Positions 17,064-25,945 are shown, numbered from the stretch's first letter. The stretch: 64,000 nt of DNA from Phycisphaeraceae bacterium (GCA_026126305.1 JAHCJI010000011.1:1-64000), one strand, 5' to 3'. Numbers and translations: made by a program. The notes: generated by a model not told the origin, from the letters alone.

Positions 17064-19544
17064 CTACTTGTCGCGGCGGTAATCTTTCTTGCCCTTGTCG
17101 CGGGCTTTGCTCTTTCGGCTTCGCCTGGTGTCGCCGGGCATTTTCTTGAACCCCGCCCCGTGCGAGGCTTCGAGCCCGCCCCCACCGGCACCCAGCGTCA
17201 GGCCCTCGACGGCCTTCATCTGGCTCTTGCCCGCCGCCCGGCTCTCGGCGTCGGCGATGAGCAACTCCAGCCGGCGCTTGGGCAGGTCGACCGATCCGAT
17301 CTGCACGCGCACGCGGTCGCCGAAGTTGAAACTCCGCCCCGAGTTCTTATCGACCAGCGCGCCCGTGTCGCGCACGGTGACCCAGCGCGGGGTCTGGTTT
17401 GCCCGTGTCACGTCGCCGGGCAGATCCTCGACCTTGATGAACCCATCGGCAAGATACTTGTCGATCTGGATGAACAGCCCACGCGGGTTCAGGCCCGTCA
17501 CCACGCCGTCGAAGACCTCGCCCACCTTGTTCGAGAGCAACTGGAGCACCAGGAAGCTGCGCAGTTCGCGTTCGGCGTCGGCGGCGTTGACCTCGGTGTC
17601 GCTGATGTGCCGCCCGATGACCACAAGATCTTCCTGGGCGATGTACGAGGGCGCGTCGGCCAGCCGACGGCCCAAGAGCTTCATTTCCTTCTCACCCTTG
17701 GGCGGCTTCTGCCCGTTGTCGGTGGCATGCAGGTAGTCCTGGAGCAGCCGGTGGGTCAGCAGGTCGGCGTAGCGGCGGATGGGGCTGGTAAAGTGCGAGT
17801 ACGCGTCGCTGGCCAGCGCGAAGTGCCCGATGGGCGCGGGCGAATACTCGGCCTTGCTCAGCGTCCGCAGCACAGCCATGTGTACCGCCCGCGCCGCGGG
17901 CTTGCCCCGCGTGGCGTCGAGGATGGCCTGCAACTGCTCGCGCGTTGGGTTCTTGGGGATGCTGTAGCCGGCTACCTTGGCCACTTTCTGCGCCTCTTCC
18001 ATGCCCGCGGGCGTGGGGGCGGGGTGGACGCGCCGCATCACCGGCACCCCCAACCGCTCGAACAGCCGCGCCACCGCCTCGTTGGCCTCGACCATGAACA
18101 TCTCGATGATCGTGTGCGTGAAGGCGTCGTCCTCGGGCTGGGCGTCTACCACGTGCCCGTTGTCGTCGTAGATCAGTTCCGCGTCGGGCAGGTCCAGGTG
18201 GATCATCCCCGCCGCCCGGCGACGCTCGCGGATGACCCGGGCCAACTCGTCCATCAGCTTCACGGTGTTCTTGAGTTTGGGCGTGTAGTTGGGCTCGGTG
18301 CGGGCGTGCTTGCGGGCCTCATCTTCGTTGCCCTCGATCAGCGCCTGGGCCTCGAGATACGTCATGCGCTTGGCGCTGTTGATGATCGTCTGCGCCGCCC
18401 CCGTGCGCACCACGCGGCCCGAAAGGTCGTAGTGGATGAAGATGCTCTTGGCAAACCGCGGCACCCGTTCCTGCAACGAGCAGATCCCGTTGCTGAGGAT
18501 CTCGGGCAGCATCGGGATCACGTGCCGGGGCAGGTACACGCTGTTCCCACGCTCGCGGGCCTCCACGTCCAAAGGCGAGCCGGGCGCGATGAAGTGCGCC
18601 ACGTCGGCGATGTGGATGCCAAGCTCCCACCCGTCGTCGGTGCGCTTCACCGAGATGGCGTCGTCATAGTCCTTGGCGTCGGGCGGGTCGATCGTCGTGA
18701 TGTAGTCTTCGGTCAGGTCCAGCCGGTCGGGCAGCGCCCCGGGCCCATCGCCCAGGAAGCGGCCGATGGCATCGTCAAAGTGCCGTGTCGATTCCCGTGC
18801 CTGATCCAGGCATTCGTCGGGAAACTCGTCGGCGGGCAACGCGTACGCCGCGATGATCGCCTGCGTCTCCACGTCCGGGCGCCCGGCCTCGCCCAGCACG
18901 CGCGTGATGACGCCCTCGGCCAGCGCGTGGCCCTCGGGGTACTCGGTCAGGTCGATCACGACCTTGTCGCCCTCGCTGACATACTTGCTGTCGGCGTCGG
19001 CGATCACCACCGGGCCGATGCTCGTGTCGCCGTCGGGCATCGCCAGCCACGTTGACCCCCGGCGTTGCATCGTCGCGGCATAACTCGAACGCTTGCGCTC
19101 AAGCACCTCGACCACCGCCGCGACAAACTGCGGGCCAAAGCCGCCCCGGCCCGAGGCTTCCCGCTTACGGTCGCGGCGTATCTGCGCACGCACGCGGTCG
19201 CCGCTCAGGGCGCCCTGGGTGTCCTCGGCGGGCACGAAAACCTGTCCCTCTCGCACTCGCGTGTCGGGGCGAACAAACCCAAACCCCTTGGGCGTGCGCT
19301 GGAAGACCCCGGTAATCTCTTCGCCCACGTCGCTCAATGTGGGCAGCAACACCTGGCCGGCCTTGCTCAGCGAAAGTTCACCACGGGAGACCAGAGCATG
19401 GATGGCCGACTCGAACTGTGCCGGGTCGTCGGCGCGAAGGTCCTCGGCCAGCGTCTGGATATTGGAAGGCTCGTACTGCTCATGGCCCACGTGACGGAGC
19501 AAAGCGTCACGGTACTTGAGGACGGCCTCGGTGCTGGTCGACAT
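17064..19544 (-). CDS. rnr: ribonuclease R
   Basis: 826 residues, processive 3'-5' exoribonuclease of the RNase II/R family that degrades structured RNA. An N-terminal winged-helix-like region comes first, then cold-shock domains (TPKGFGFVRP near residue 90). The RNB domain has the metal-binding signature TIDPPDAKDYDDAIS near residue 285, plus GIHIADVAHF and YSHFTSPIRRYADLLTHR. A C-terminal S1 domain (GVVTGLNPRGLFIQID) and a basic lysine/arginine tail follow, as in RNase R rather than RNase II. ATG 19544 is preceded by AGGAGGG. The stop is 12 bp from the convergent PhoX-like gene. Confidence 0.93.
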   Translation of the reverse strand: MSTSTEAVLKYRDALLRHVGHEQYEPSNIQTLAEDLRADDPAQFESAIHALVSRGELSLSKAGQVLLPTLSDVGEEITGVFQRTPKGFGFVRPDTRVREGQVFVPAEDTQGALSGDRVRAQIRRDRKREASGRGGFGPQFVAAVVEVLERKRSSYAATMQRRGSTWLAMPDGDTSIGPVVIADADSKYVSEGDKVVIDLTEYPEGHALAEGVITRVLGEAGRPDVETQAIIAAYALPADEFPDECLDQARESTRHFDDAIGRFLGDGPGALPDRLDLTEDYITTIDPPDAKDYDDAISVKRTDDGWELGIHIADVAHFIAPGSPLDVEARERGNSVYLPRHVIPMLPEILSNGICSLQERVPRFAKSIFIHYDLSGRVVRTGAAQTIINSAKRMTYLEAQALIEGNEDEARKHARTEPNYTPKLKNTVKLMDELARVIRERRRAAGMIHLDLPDAELIYDDNGHVVDAQPEDDAFTHTIIEMFMVEANEAVARLFERLGVPVMRRVHPAPTPAGMEEAQKVAKVAGYSIPKNPTREQLQAILDATRGKPAARAVHMAVLRTLSKAEYSPAPIGHFALASDAYSHFTSPIRRYADLLTHRLLQDYLHATDNGQKPPKGEKEMKLLGRRLADAPSYIAQEDLVVIGRHISDTEVNAADAERELRSFLVLQLLSNKVGEVFDGVVTGLNPRGLFIQIDKYLADGFIKVEDLPGDVTRANQTPRWVTVRDTGALVDKNSGRSFNFGDRVRVQIGSVDLPKRRLELLIADAESRAAGKSQMKAVEGLTLGAGGGGLEASHGAGFKKMPGDTRRSRKSKARDKGKKDYRRDK

Positions 19545-19649
19545 GCGGGGCCCTCCTGGCGTGCGGCCGGTCGGGGCCCATGCCCGCCGGTTGCCAACCA
19601 TATCGACCCAGCGACCAACTTGCCAAGAAACCGGGCGATCCCACCCCGA

Positions 19650-20588
19650 TCACGCCGCCTTGCGATCAGGGCCGCCCGTGGCCTCCAATGCACGCACCAC
19701 CGACCACAATTCGTGGGCCAGCCCCTCTCGTTCAGCCTTCTTCAGGGCCGGGCCGAGCGCCTTGCCGATCGAGCCGAAGTACCACACCGCGAACTCCCGT
19801 CCGCCCTTGAACAGGTTCCAGGCCGCATCGCCCGAACTCTGGAACCGCGCGAGCACCGCCCGGGCCGAGGCGATGGCCCCGCACGCGGCCACGAGCATTG
19901 CCGAGTCATCGGCCACCTCCACCAGCTTCGCGTGGACATTCGAGGGCTTGCCGCTGGGGCTCATCGGCACGGTCAACAGCAGTTCGGCCCGCTCGAGCAA
20001 GTCCACGGCAGGCTCGCCGAAACGGACCGCGGCATCGTTGCGGTCCACGCACGGGGCCTTGGGGTCGATGGTGTCGAGCAGGCCTGCGGCGACAGCCTCG
20101 TCCTCGCCCCCGCCGTGCTGGATGATGAGTGCCGCCGCCGCGAGCCGTTGGGCCGCCGCCGACGAGGCCTCCATCGACGCGAACGCGCCACCATCGAGGC
20201 TCAAGACCGCCTGCATCGCCGTGGCAAGCCCCACCTGACCGCTGGTGGCCTTCGGAGCGTTGGGCTTCGATCGTGGAGCCGATGATGGCGCAGCAGCGGG
20301 AGCCTTCTGGGGCCGTTCATCGGGAGCGGGCTGGCTCATGGCATCCTCCTGGGCGGTTTGCGCGCTCGGTTGCGTCGGCTTGGAGTTGGCGGCCTGCTTG
20401 GCCTCTTGGATCAGCACCTCGGCATCATCGAAACTGTCCAACTGGTACGCGACCTCGTCGAACGACGCCGCGAGCAGGTCGCCAACGGTGCTGATGCCCT
20501 TCTTGTTCAGGCTCATCACCACCGCCGGCGTGGCGGAACGCAGTTGCGAGATCGGCGTGTCACACATCACGTGGGCTCCCGTCGACAT
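19650..20588 (-). CDS. helix-hairpin-helix protein fused to a degenerate HD-like domain
   Basis: 312 residues. Residues about 12-70 resemble the helix-hairpin-helix of the DUF4332/RNA polymerase alpha C-terminal type (TPAVVMSLNKKGISTVGDLL). A flexible alanine/proline/glutamine-rich linker (about 70-115) follows. The C-terminal half resembles RelA/SpoT-like HD phosphohydrolases in pattern (AALIIQHGGGEDEAVAAGLLD..., then FKGGREFAVWYFGSIGKAL), but the HD pair is absent: LLDTIDP stands where LLHDxxED is expected. It may thus be a non-catalytic binding protein. AAGGAG lies seven bases before ATG 20588. It lies upstream of rnr on the same strand with a 105-bp gap. The family call is tentative. Confidence 0.6.
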   Translation of the reverse strand: MSTGAHVMCDTPISQLRSATPAVVMSLNKKGISTVGDLLAASFDEVAYQLDSFDDAEVLIQEAKQAANSKPTQPSAQTAQEDAMSQPAPDERPQKAPAAAPSSAPRSKPNAPKATSGQVGLATAMQAVLSLDGGAFASMEASSAAAQRLAAAALIIQHGGGEDEAVAAGLLDTIDPKAPCVDRNDAAVRFGEPAVDLLERAELLLTVPMSPSGKPSNVHAKLVEVADDSAMLVAACGAIASARAVLARFQSSGDAAWNLFKGGREFAVWYFGSIGKALGPALKKAEREGLAHELWSVVRALEATGGPDRKAA

Positions 20589-20751
20589 CGGAACGCTCCT
20601 TCACACCCAGTCCCCGTTCCATGCATCATCGATTCGCCACGCGCGTCGGCACAGCCTTCCAGCCACGCAACCGTGCCCCGAGGCACGCGCAGCCATCGCG
20701 CACGGACCAACCGTCGCAGGTTGCCCCACCCAACGTCCCATAGGTAAAGGT

Positions 20752-21756
20752 TTAGAGTTTGCCAGCGTATGCCGGGAACGAATCGGTGAACGAGGCCGGC
20801 ACGCGGTCAAAATACGCGTTGGTCCGATCCAGCGACGAGGCCGAGTCTTCCGCCCCCATCGTCGCCATGCCCGCGTCAAAGGGCAACAGGTCCCCCAGAC
20901 CGATAAAACCAGCCGCCTGGGCTTGCAACGCCGCGATGTCCGCCGGTGCCCACAGGGGCTTGAGGCCCTCTTTCGCGTGCGGCACGCGCTCGTGTACAAA
21001 CTCGAGCATCGCGGGCCAGGAAAGCTCCTCGCCGCCCACCAGGTTGAACACCTCGCCGATCGTGTGCGGACGCTCCAAAGCATCGGCAAAGTAGTGTGCC
21101 ACGTCCGTCACCACGATGGGTTGCACTGTGGGGTCCACATAATCGACCCCGCCAAAGGGAACCCGCTGCTCGGTCACCGGACGCCGGAAGTATGGGATGC
21201 CCACCCACGGCGCGATCTCGCCTCGGCACCATTGTGCGAGCATCTGCGTGAATTCTCCACCCGGCCCATGGATCAGCGAAGGACGGAAGATCGTCCAGTC
21301 CAGCTCGCTCCCTCGCACGAGCATTTCGGCCTTGAACTTCGAACGCTGGTACTCGGTCTTGCCTTCGGCGTCGACGCCCAAGGCCGACATGTGCAAGTAG
21401 CGTCGCACGCCGTTGCGGCTGCACGCCGCCAGGACATTTCTCGTGGCATCGACATGCAGCGACTCGAAGCGTTTGCCCTTGGATTCGCGGATGATGCCCA
21501 CCAGGTGGATCACTGCGTCGCAGCCGCGAGTGGCCTCGGCCAGCAGCGCCCCATCGTTGATGTCGCCGATGAAGACGCTGACCCCCTCGCGCTGCCGCAG
21601 ACCGGCGGCCTTCTCGCGGGAGTTCCCCAGGGCGTGGACCTTCCACCCCCTTTCGAGCAGCGCCCGAACTACATGGCCTCCTACAAAACCCGTGGCCCCC
21701 GTGACGGCGACGGTGCCTTTCGACGTACTCGATTTGCCATGAGGGGTCTGGTCCAT
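20752..21756 (-). CDS. NAD(P)-dependent epimerase/NDUFA9-like atypical SDR
   Basis: 334 residues. Rossmann start VAVTGATGFVGGHVVRALLERGW near residue 16, then FIGDIND, AVIHLVGIIRE, RRYLHMSALGV, and YQRSKFKAE with the SDR Tyr-x3-Lys shifted as in atypical members, then WTIFRPSLIHGPGGEF. This is the NDUFA9/NAD(P)-binding reductase group found near quinone or lipid metabolism in many bacteria; the substrate is not known. ATG 21756 has GGTGGAG upstream; an ATG at 21792 is possible. Divergent from the ABC ATPase gene, 72 bp apart. Confidence 0.78.
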   Translation of the reverse strand: MDQTPHGKSSTSKGTVAVTGATGFVGGHVVRALLERGWKVHALGNSREKAAGLRQREGVSVFIGDINDGALLAEATRGCDAVIHLVGIIRESKGKRFESLHVDATRNVLAACSRNGVRRYLHMSALGVDAEGKTEYQRSKFKAEMLVRGSELDWTIFRPSLIHGPGGEFTQMLAQWCRGEIAPWVGIPYFRRPVTEQRVPFGGVDYVDPTVQPIVVTDVAHYFADALERPHTIGEVFNLVGGEELSWPAMLEFVHERVPHAKEGLKPLWAPADIAALQAQAAGFIGLGDLLPFDAGMATMGAEDSASSLDRTNAYFDRVPASFTDSFPAYAGKL

Positions 21757-21828
21757 CGTTGCCGGTCTCCACCTGAACAGATGCCGATTCATGCGCCGCT
21801 CTCACGCGAGGGCCCGTAGCGTAGGGGC

Positions 21829-22659
21829 ATGGCAACGGTGCTGTCCCAGCATGATCCAAGAGCCGTGCTCCGAGCGACAGGCGTGGTGCATCGCCACGAA
21901 CGACGCAGCGCTCCCCTGGGGCCCATCAACCTGGACCTGATCCCCGGTCGCATCACGGCCCTGGTGGGGCCCAACGGGGCCGGAAAAACCACGCTCCTAA
22001 GGCTGCTAGCCGGACTTCTTGTTCCAGAGAGTGGCAGCATCACCCTGGCTGGCAAGTCCCTCGAAGCTCTGGGTGAGTGCGATCGAGCCCTCCGGTTGGC
22101 CTTGGCCCCCCAGCGGGCCAGCCTGGCCTTTGCCTATACCGTGGGCGAGTACGTCGGATTTGGTGCCTATGCCGCCGGTCGCAACGCGCGACACGAGGCC
22201 GTGGCGTGGGCAATCGAAGAGTTGGACCTCTCCGCACACGTGGAAACCCCAATACCCCGCCTGAGTGTGGGCCAACAACAGCGCGCCACCATTGCCCGGG
22301 CGCTGGCTCAACTCGGTACGGGCGATCTCTCGGGGCGGGTGCTACTGGCCGATGAGCCCGCCAGCGCCCTGGACCTCCGGCACGCACTTCGGCTTGTGGA
22401 AACGTTTCAGACTCTGGCCCGGCGCGGGGCCGCCTTGCTCGTGGCCGCCCACGACCTGCCCTGGGCCTCACTTCTGGCCGATGATGTCCTGGCGCTCCCC
22501 GGCGGAGGCGATCCCGTCTTGCTGCCCGGTTCGGCCCTGTGCGATCCCCAGCGGCTCGCTGGGGTGTATGGGGCGGGCTTCGAAATCTTTATTGGAGCTC
22601 AGAGCGGCCGCCAGATTGCCCTGCCCTCGGCTTCGTCGACAAGGCCCGTAGTGGACTAA
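21829..22659 (+). CDS. ABC transporter ATP-binding protein, haem/iron-siderophore type
   Basis: 276 residues. Walker A GPNGAGKTT near residue 47, Q-loop region LAPQRAS, signature LSVGQQQRATIARAL, Walker B VLLADEPASALD, and switch His in AAHDLP. The overall pattern (LxGxxLxxL..., YTVGEYVGFG, short length) is that of FecE/HmuV/BtuD-like ATPases that power uptake of haem, siderophores or B12. No permease or binding protein gene is next to it, so it is an orphan here. ATG 21829 lies 8 bp after GTAGGGG; TAGCGT at 21817 might be a -10 for a short leader. The next gene follows by 11 bp. Confidence 0.8.
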   Translation: MATVLSQHDPRAVLRATGVVHRHERRSAPLGPINLDLIPGRITALVGPNGAGKTTLLRLLAGLLVPESGSITLAGKSLEALGECDRALRLALAPQRASLAFAYTVGEYVGFGAYAAGRNARHEAVAWAIEELDLSAHVETPIPRLSVGQQQRATIARALAQLGTGDLSGRVLLADEPASALDLRHALRLVETFQTLARRGAALLVAAHDLPWASLLADDVLALPGGGDPVLLPGSALCDPQRLAGVYGAGFEIFIGAQSGRQIALPSASSTRPVVD

Positions 22660-22670
22660 GGTTCCAACGC

Positions 22671-23417
22671 ATGCAATGGATCCAGAACAATCTCGGCCTC
22701 ATCATTGTTGCGTTGTCGTTCGGGCTTTCGGGATTGGGATGGTTGTTCCAGAAGCTCAAACAAGCCCAGGAAGCAAAGCAGCGCGACCGGTTGCGGCAGC
22801 AAGTGCGGCTCGAGGAACTCCGCACGGGGCGTGTCGAGAACCCCAAGACCACGACGGCCGCTTCGAAGCCCATGTCGGCCCGCGACCGGATCGAGGAGGC
22901 CGCCCGCCGTCGCCAGCTCGAACAAAAGACCCGCGTCGAGGCCCAGAAGCGTGACCTCGAAGAGCAGCTGCGCCGCCGGCGCGAGGCCATCGAAGCCCAA
23001 CGCCAGCAGACGGCACCCAGGCCAGCCCAGCCCAGGCCGCCAGCACCGCCCCCCATGCAGCGACCGGGCCAACAGCAACAACCGCAAAGGCCCGCACAGC
23101 GGCAGCCCCAAAGGCCCGTACAAAGGCCCCCAGCACAGGCCCAACAACGCCCCGCCGGAGAACGCCGACGGCCCGCATCGATACCCTCTACGACAAGCAC
23201 GCAGCAGACCCAGGCAGCACAGGCGGCCATCTTGCAAAGTTTGCTCGATTCCGAACGCGAGCGAGCAGTCGCCCCCCGAACGAGAGCACCCGAGCCAGTG
23301 GCTTCTGGTTTGACGCCGGCCACGATCCTGGGTGCCGATCTTCGCCAGGCCATCATTTTACGGGAAATCCTCGACCGACCTATCGCCCTGCGTCAGGCAC
23401 AGGATCCCGGCTGGTAG
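22671..23417 (+). CDS. membrane-anchored Pro/Gln/Arg-rich protein
   Basis: 248 residues. One N-terminal membrane span (about residues 7-25, NNLGLIIVALSFGLSGLGW) leads to a highly charged coiled-coil (about 28-115). A low-complexity Pro/Gln/Arg linker (about 118-170) follows, then a short conserved-looking end with LRQAIILREILDRPIALR. I recall similar C-terminal 'REIL..P.ALR' endings in other planctomycete proteins, but not their role. ATG 22671 has AAGG nearby. It starts 11 bp after the ABC ATPase gene and its stop abuts, with no gap, the stop of the minus-strand lipoprotein gene. Confidence 0.65.
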   Translation: MQWIQNNLGLIIVALSFGLSGLGWLFQKLKQAQEAKQRDRLRQQVRLEELRTGRVENPKTTTAASKPMSARDRIEEAARRRQLEQKTRVEAQKRDLEEQLRRRREAIEAQRQQTAPRPAQPRPPAPPPMQRPGQQQQPQRPAQRQPQRPVQRPPAQAQQRPAGERRRPASIPSTTSTQQTQAAQAAILQSLLDSERERAVAPRTRAPEPVASGLTPATILGADLRQAIILREILDRPIALRQAQDPGW

Positions 23418-24113
23418 TCAACGGTCGTCCAGAAACTCCACAACCCGAGAGTGCTCTTCGCTCGAGCGGACGACGGCCCCGAAGATCGACAGACGCTCGC
23501 GCGTGGACTCTTCGACGATGCCCATGCCCGCGACGGCTGTACTCTCGAACGTTTGCAGGACCAAGGCCGGGGAGAGGCTCAGCGCCAACTCGTGGCGCAG
23601 CACCTGTGCGGGCAACGAAAGGCCCTGCCACGACCAGGTCGTCGACTCCAGCCCCAAGAATCGGCGGGTAGCGGTCCCGGTGTTCTTGGGCTGGAGGTCC
23701 AAGGGCGGGCCATCAACATGCACCCCCCGAAAGATCGTCAATCCGCTGTTTTCCAGGGTTTCTGCGCCGGGCACCATCGCCAAAGGTGGCTCGAACACCG
23801 CCGTCTCACGACGATCCGGGTTGGCGATCCACGCCGTGGCCGGACGACCATCGCCCAGACGCACGACCCGGATCACCTGGGCCGGCTCGCCAACAGAGAC
23901 GGTCCAACTGCCATCTACTTCGGCACTCACCCGGGCAATCAGTACGCCACTCTTGGTCTCTCGCCTGGTCTGGTAGGGGCCGGGCACAAAGAACCAATCG
24001 GGCTGGAGTGCGTCAAAGTTTCCTGTCGTGTGTGGCCTGGAGCCGCCACAGCCGAGCAAGGCCAGGACAAGACCCATCGCCGCTACGCACGCCAGGCCAC
24101 TAGCATGGCCCAT
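23418..24113 (-). CDS. lipoprotein of unknown function
   Basis: 231 residues from ATG 24113. Hydrophobic signal ends in lipobox LLGC (Cys22). The mature part is beta-rich, with VLIARVSAEVDGSWTV and a C-terminus of charged helices; no family recognised. The n-region from this start has no Lys or Arg, which is odd for a signal peptide; the in-frame ATG at 24167 would add two arginines but overlap the divergent gene by 56 bp. The chosen ATG overlaps the divergent gene's ATG within the four bases CATG at 24111-24114. No Shine-Dalgarno is visible. Confidence 0.6.
   Translation of the reverse strand: MGHASGLACVAAMGLVLALLGCGGSRPHTTGNFDALQPDWFFVPGPYQTRRETKSGVLIARVSAEVDGSWTVSVGEPAQVIRVVRLGDGRPATAWIANPDRRETAVFEPPLAMVPGAETLENSGLTIFRGVHVDGPPLDLQPKNTGTATRRFLGLESTTWSWQGLSLPAQVLRHELALSLSPALVLQTFESTAVAGMGIVEESTRERLSIFGAVVRSSEEHSRVVEFLDDR
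24101..24106 (+). promoter_or_regulatory. possible -10 box for a leaderless transcript
   Basis: TAGCAT lies five bases before the ATG at 24112. There is no Shine-Dalgarno, so transcription may begin at or next to the start codon. The same spacing of a TAnnnT hexamer recurs before the genes at 25946 and 30368. No clear -35 is seen, so this is tentative. Confidence 0.3.
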
Positions 24114-24918
24114 GAGGCCGCCGCTGGCACATCTCGCGCTGCTCTGCCTGGGGCTCGTGCTGCCCATGCTCGGCTGCCAGGGCTCGGGCATCCGCTTTGG
24201 CGAGGACAGCATCATCACCGATCTGTTCATGCGTGGACAGGATAACCCCGCCGAAATGGCCCGAGACCTCTACGACCCCGATCGTCGATATCGGGGCACG
24301 GTTCGACTGGCCAACGAACTGGCCGACCCAGACCCGGCCGTGGTTGCGATCTTCCGCACCAACCTGAATGATCGAGAGCCGTCCATTCGGGCCGCCGCGG
24401 CTAGGGGATTGGCTATACACGGCGTGGCTGCCGACGGCACGCTCCTTGCAAGGGCACTCGACGATGATGTCGCCATTGTCCGTCGAGCGGCCGCCGTAGC
24501 GCTCCAACGCATCCACCACCCCCCGGCAGTGGGGAGGATGCTCCAGCTCATCGACCCGCTCCAGGAACCCGAACAGACCATCCGCGTCGAAGCCGCTCTG
24601 GCCTTGGGGCAATACCCGCAGACGCCCGTCGTGCTCGGGCTCGTGGCATCTCTCAGGTCCGATAACGAGCAGAGCCTCGCCGTTCACCGTGCCGTTGTCC
24701 GTTCCCTCGAATTGCTCACCGGTCAGAACTTTGGCCTCGATTTCATTGCCTGGCAGCGATGGATCGATGACAGCCGTCAGTGGTTTGCGGACGGTCAGAC
24801 TTATACCTATCCGGTCTACAGCCGCAGCCGTCGATGGTTCGAGTACTTTCCCTGGATGCCCATGCCGCCCAATGAGACGACTTCCTCCCCCATCGGGCTG
24901 ACGCGGCCGCCCCGCTAG
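24112..24918 (+). CDS. HEAT-repeat lipoprotein
   Basis: 268 residues. Signal peptide with lipobox MLGC, Cys22 lipidated. Residues about 60-200 are helical repeats of the HEAT/PBS-lyase kind: DPDPAVVAIFRTNLNDREPSIRAAAARGLAIHG, then DDDVAIVRRAAAVALQRI, then TIRVEAALALGQ. Such repeats form curved scaffolds that bind proteins. The tail (about 210-268) is rich in Trp, Tyr and Pro. The start overlaps the divergent lipoprotein gene start. The next gene begins 4 bp after the stop, so the two are probably one unit. Confidence 0.72.
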   Translation: MRPPLAHLALLCLGLVLPMLGCQGSGIRFGEDSIITDLFMRGQDNPAEMARDLYDPDRRYRGTVRLANELADPDPAVVAIFRTNLNDREPSIRAAAARGLAIHGVAADGTLLARALDDDVAIVRRAAAVALQRIHHPPAVGRMLQLIDPLQEPEQTIRVEAALALGQYPQTPVVLGLVASLRSDNEQSLAVHRAVVRSLELLTGQNFGLDFIAWQRWIDDSRQWFADGQTYTYPVYSRSRRWFEYFPWMPMPPNETTSSPIGLTRPPR

Positions 24919-24922
24919 TCCG

Positions 24923-25918
24923 ATGACCCAGGAGAACCCGGGAGCCCCTCTTTTGGACGCTATCGCCGCCCAGCAGCACCAGATCATCCAGTGCCAGTTT
25001 CCCAACCCGGTTTGCGGTCCGGGGCAGGCCTTGGTCCGCGTCCGGCTCGCCGGAGACGTGCCGGCATGGGTTTCGGCGCAGGCGGCACGAAACACCGATG
25101 GCACTATCCTGGGCCGAGATATCGTGGGCGTGATTGCCGAAGTCTCCAGCGATGCCCCGGCGGGCGTCCGAGAGCGCCTGCGCCGGGCCCGGGTCGTGTG
25201 CTCACCCCATATCGCCTGTGGATTATGCGACATGTGCCGGGCGGGTGTCAGCCAACACTGCCGAGAAGGCGGCACCATGGGCACGATGGGCGTGCCGGGC
25301 AGCATGGCCGAGACCGTGGCCGTGCCTTGGCGCAATCTCACGATCGTGCCCGACGGCATGCCCGACGAGGTGGCGCTCCTGGCCGGCCCGCTCGCGCGTG
25401 CCCTGCACGCCGCACGCATGATCCGCATGGAGGGCAAGGTATACGTCACGGTCCTGGGCGACAACCTGGCCGCCCTGCTGGCCGTCCAGACCATCGCCCG
25501 GCTCAACGCCACCGTCAGGCTGTTGGGATGGAGGCCCGAAGCCTTTGGCCGGGCCGAACGCTGGGGCGTCCAGCACCGCCACGCCGACGAGGTGGGCCGG
25601 CGGCGTGACCAGACCGTCGTTGTCGATTGCGTGGGTTCCAGCCGGTCGCTGGACCTGGCGTTGGGGATGCTCCGCCCACGGGGCACGCTGATCCTGGCCG
25701 CCGAACCCGCCCCGGGGGCCACGCCCGACCTGACACCCGTCGTGCGGGGCGAGTTGGAAGTGCTCGGTGCCAGCCATGGCTCAGTGGCCGACGCGCTCCC
25801 GCTCCTGGTCTCTGGGCAGATCGACACGACCGGGCTGATCGAGGTAAGGACCCGACCCAGCGAGGCACCCAGGCTGCTCTCTCGCGGCGAATTGCTCTAC
25901 GTCGCGGTCGAGTTCTAG
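24923..25918 (+). CDS. MDR-family (zinc alcohol dehydrogenase-like) protein lacking the catalytic zinc site
   Basis: 331 residues with the medium-chain dehydrogenase layout. The structural-zinc lobe is intact (CGLCDMCRAGVSQHC near residues 94-108). The catalytic-zinc motifs are not: the usual C-G-x-D is absent and GHExxG is replaced by GRDIVG. The Rossmann glycine motif is also changed to VLGDNLAALLAVQ. VVVDCVGSSRSLDLAL and LRPRGTLILAAEP are typical of the C-terminal NAD domain. This may be a pseudo-enzyme or have shifted chemistry. It starts 4 bp after the HEAT lipoprotein gene, suggesting co-expression. Confidence 0.7.
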   Translation: MTQENPGAPLLDAIAAQQHQIIQCQFPNPVCGPGQALVRVRLAGDVPAWVSAQAARNTDGTILGRDIVGVIAEVSSDAPAGVRERLRRARVVCSPHIACGLCDMCRAGVSQHCREGGTMGTMGVPGSMAETVAVPWRNLTIVPDGMPDEVALLAGPLARALHAARMIRMEGKVYVTVLGDNLAALLAVQTIARLNATVRLLGWRPEAFGRAERWGVQHRHADEVGRRRDQTVVVDCVGSSRSLDLALGMLRPRGTLILAAEPAPGATPDLTPVVRGELEVLGASHGSVADALPLLVSGQIDTTGLIEVRTRPSEAPRLLSRGELLYVAVEF

Positions 25919-25933
25919 CGAGCCAACGCCCGC

Positions 25934-25939
25934 TACAAT
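25934..25939 (+). promoter_or_regulatory. possible -10 box (TACAAT), leaderless
   Basis: TACAAT, five of six matches to TATAAT, sits six bases before ATG 25946, with no Shine-Dalgarno between. It would start a transcript at or very near the A of the ATG. No good -35 was found. Confidence 0.4.
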
Positions 25940-25945
25940 TCGTAC

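Noticed and set aside
17160..19055. Long plus-strand frame opposite rnr
   Set aside because: rnr has all RNase R motifs; the opposing product has no family features.
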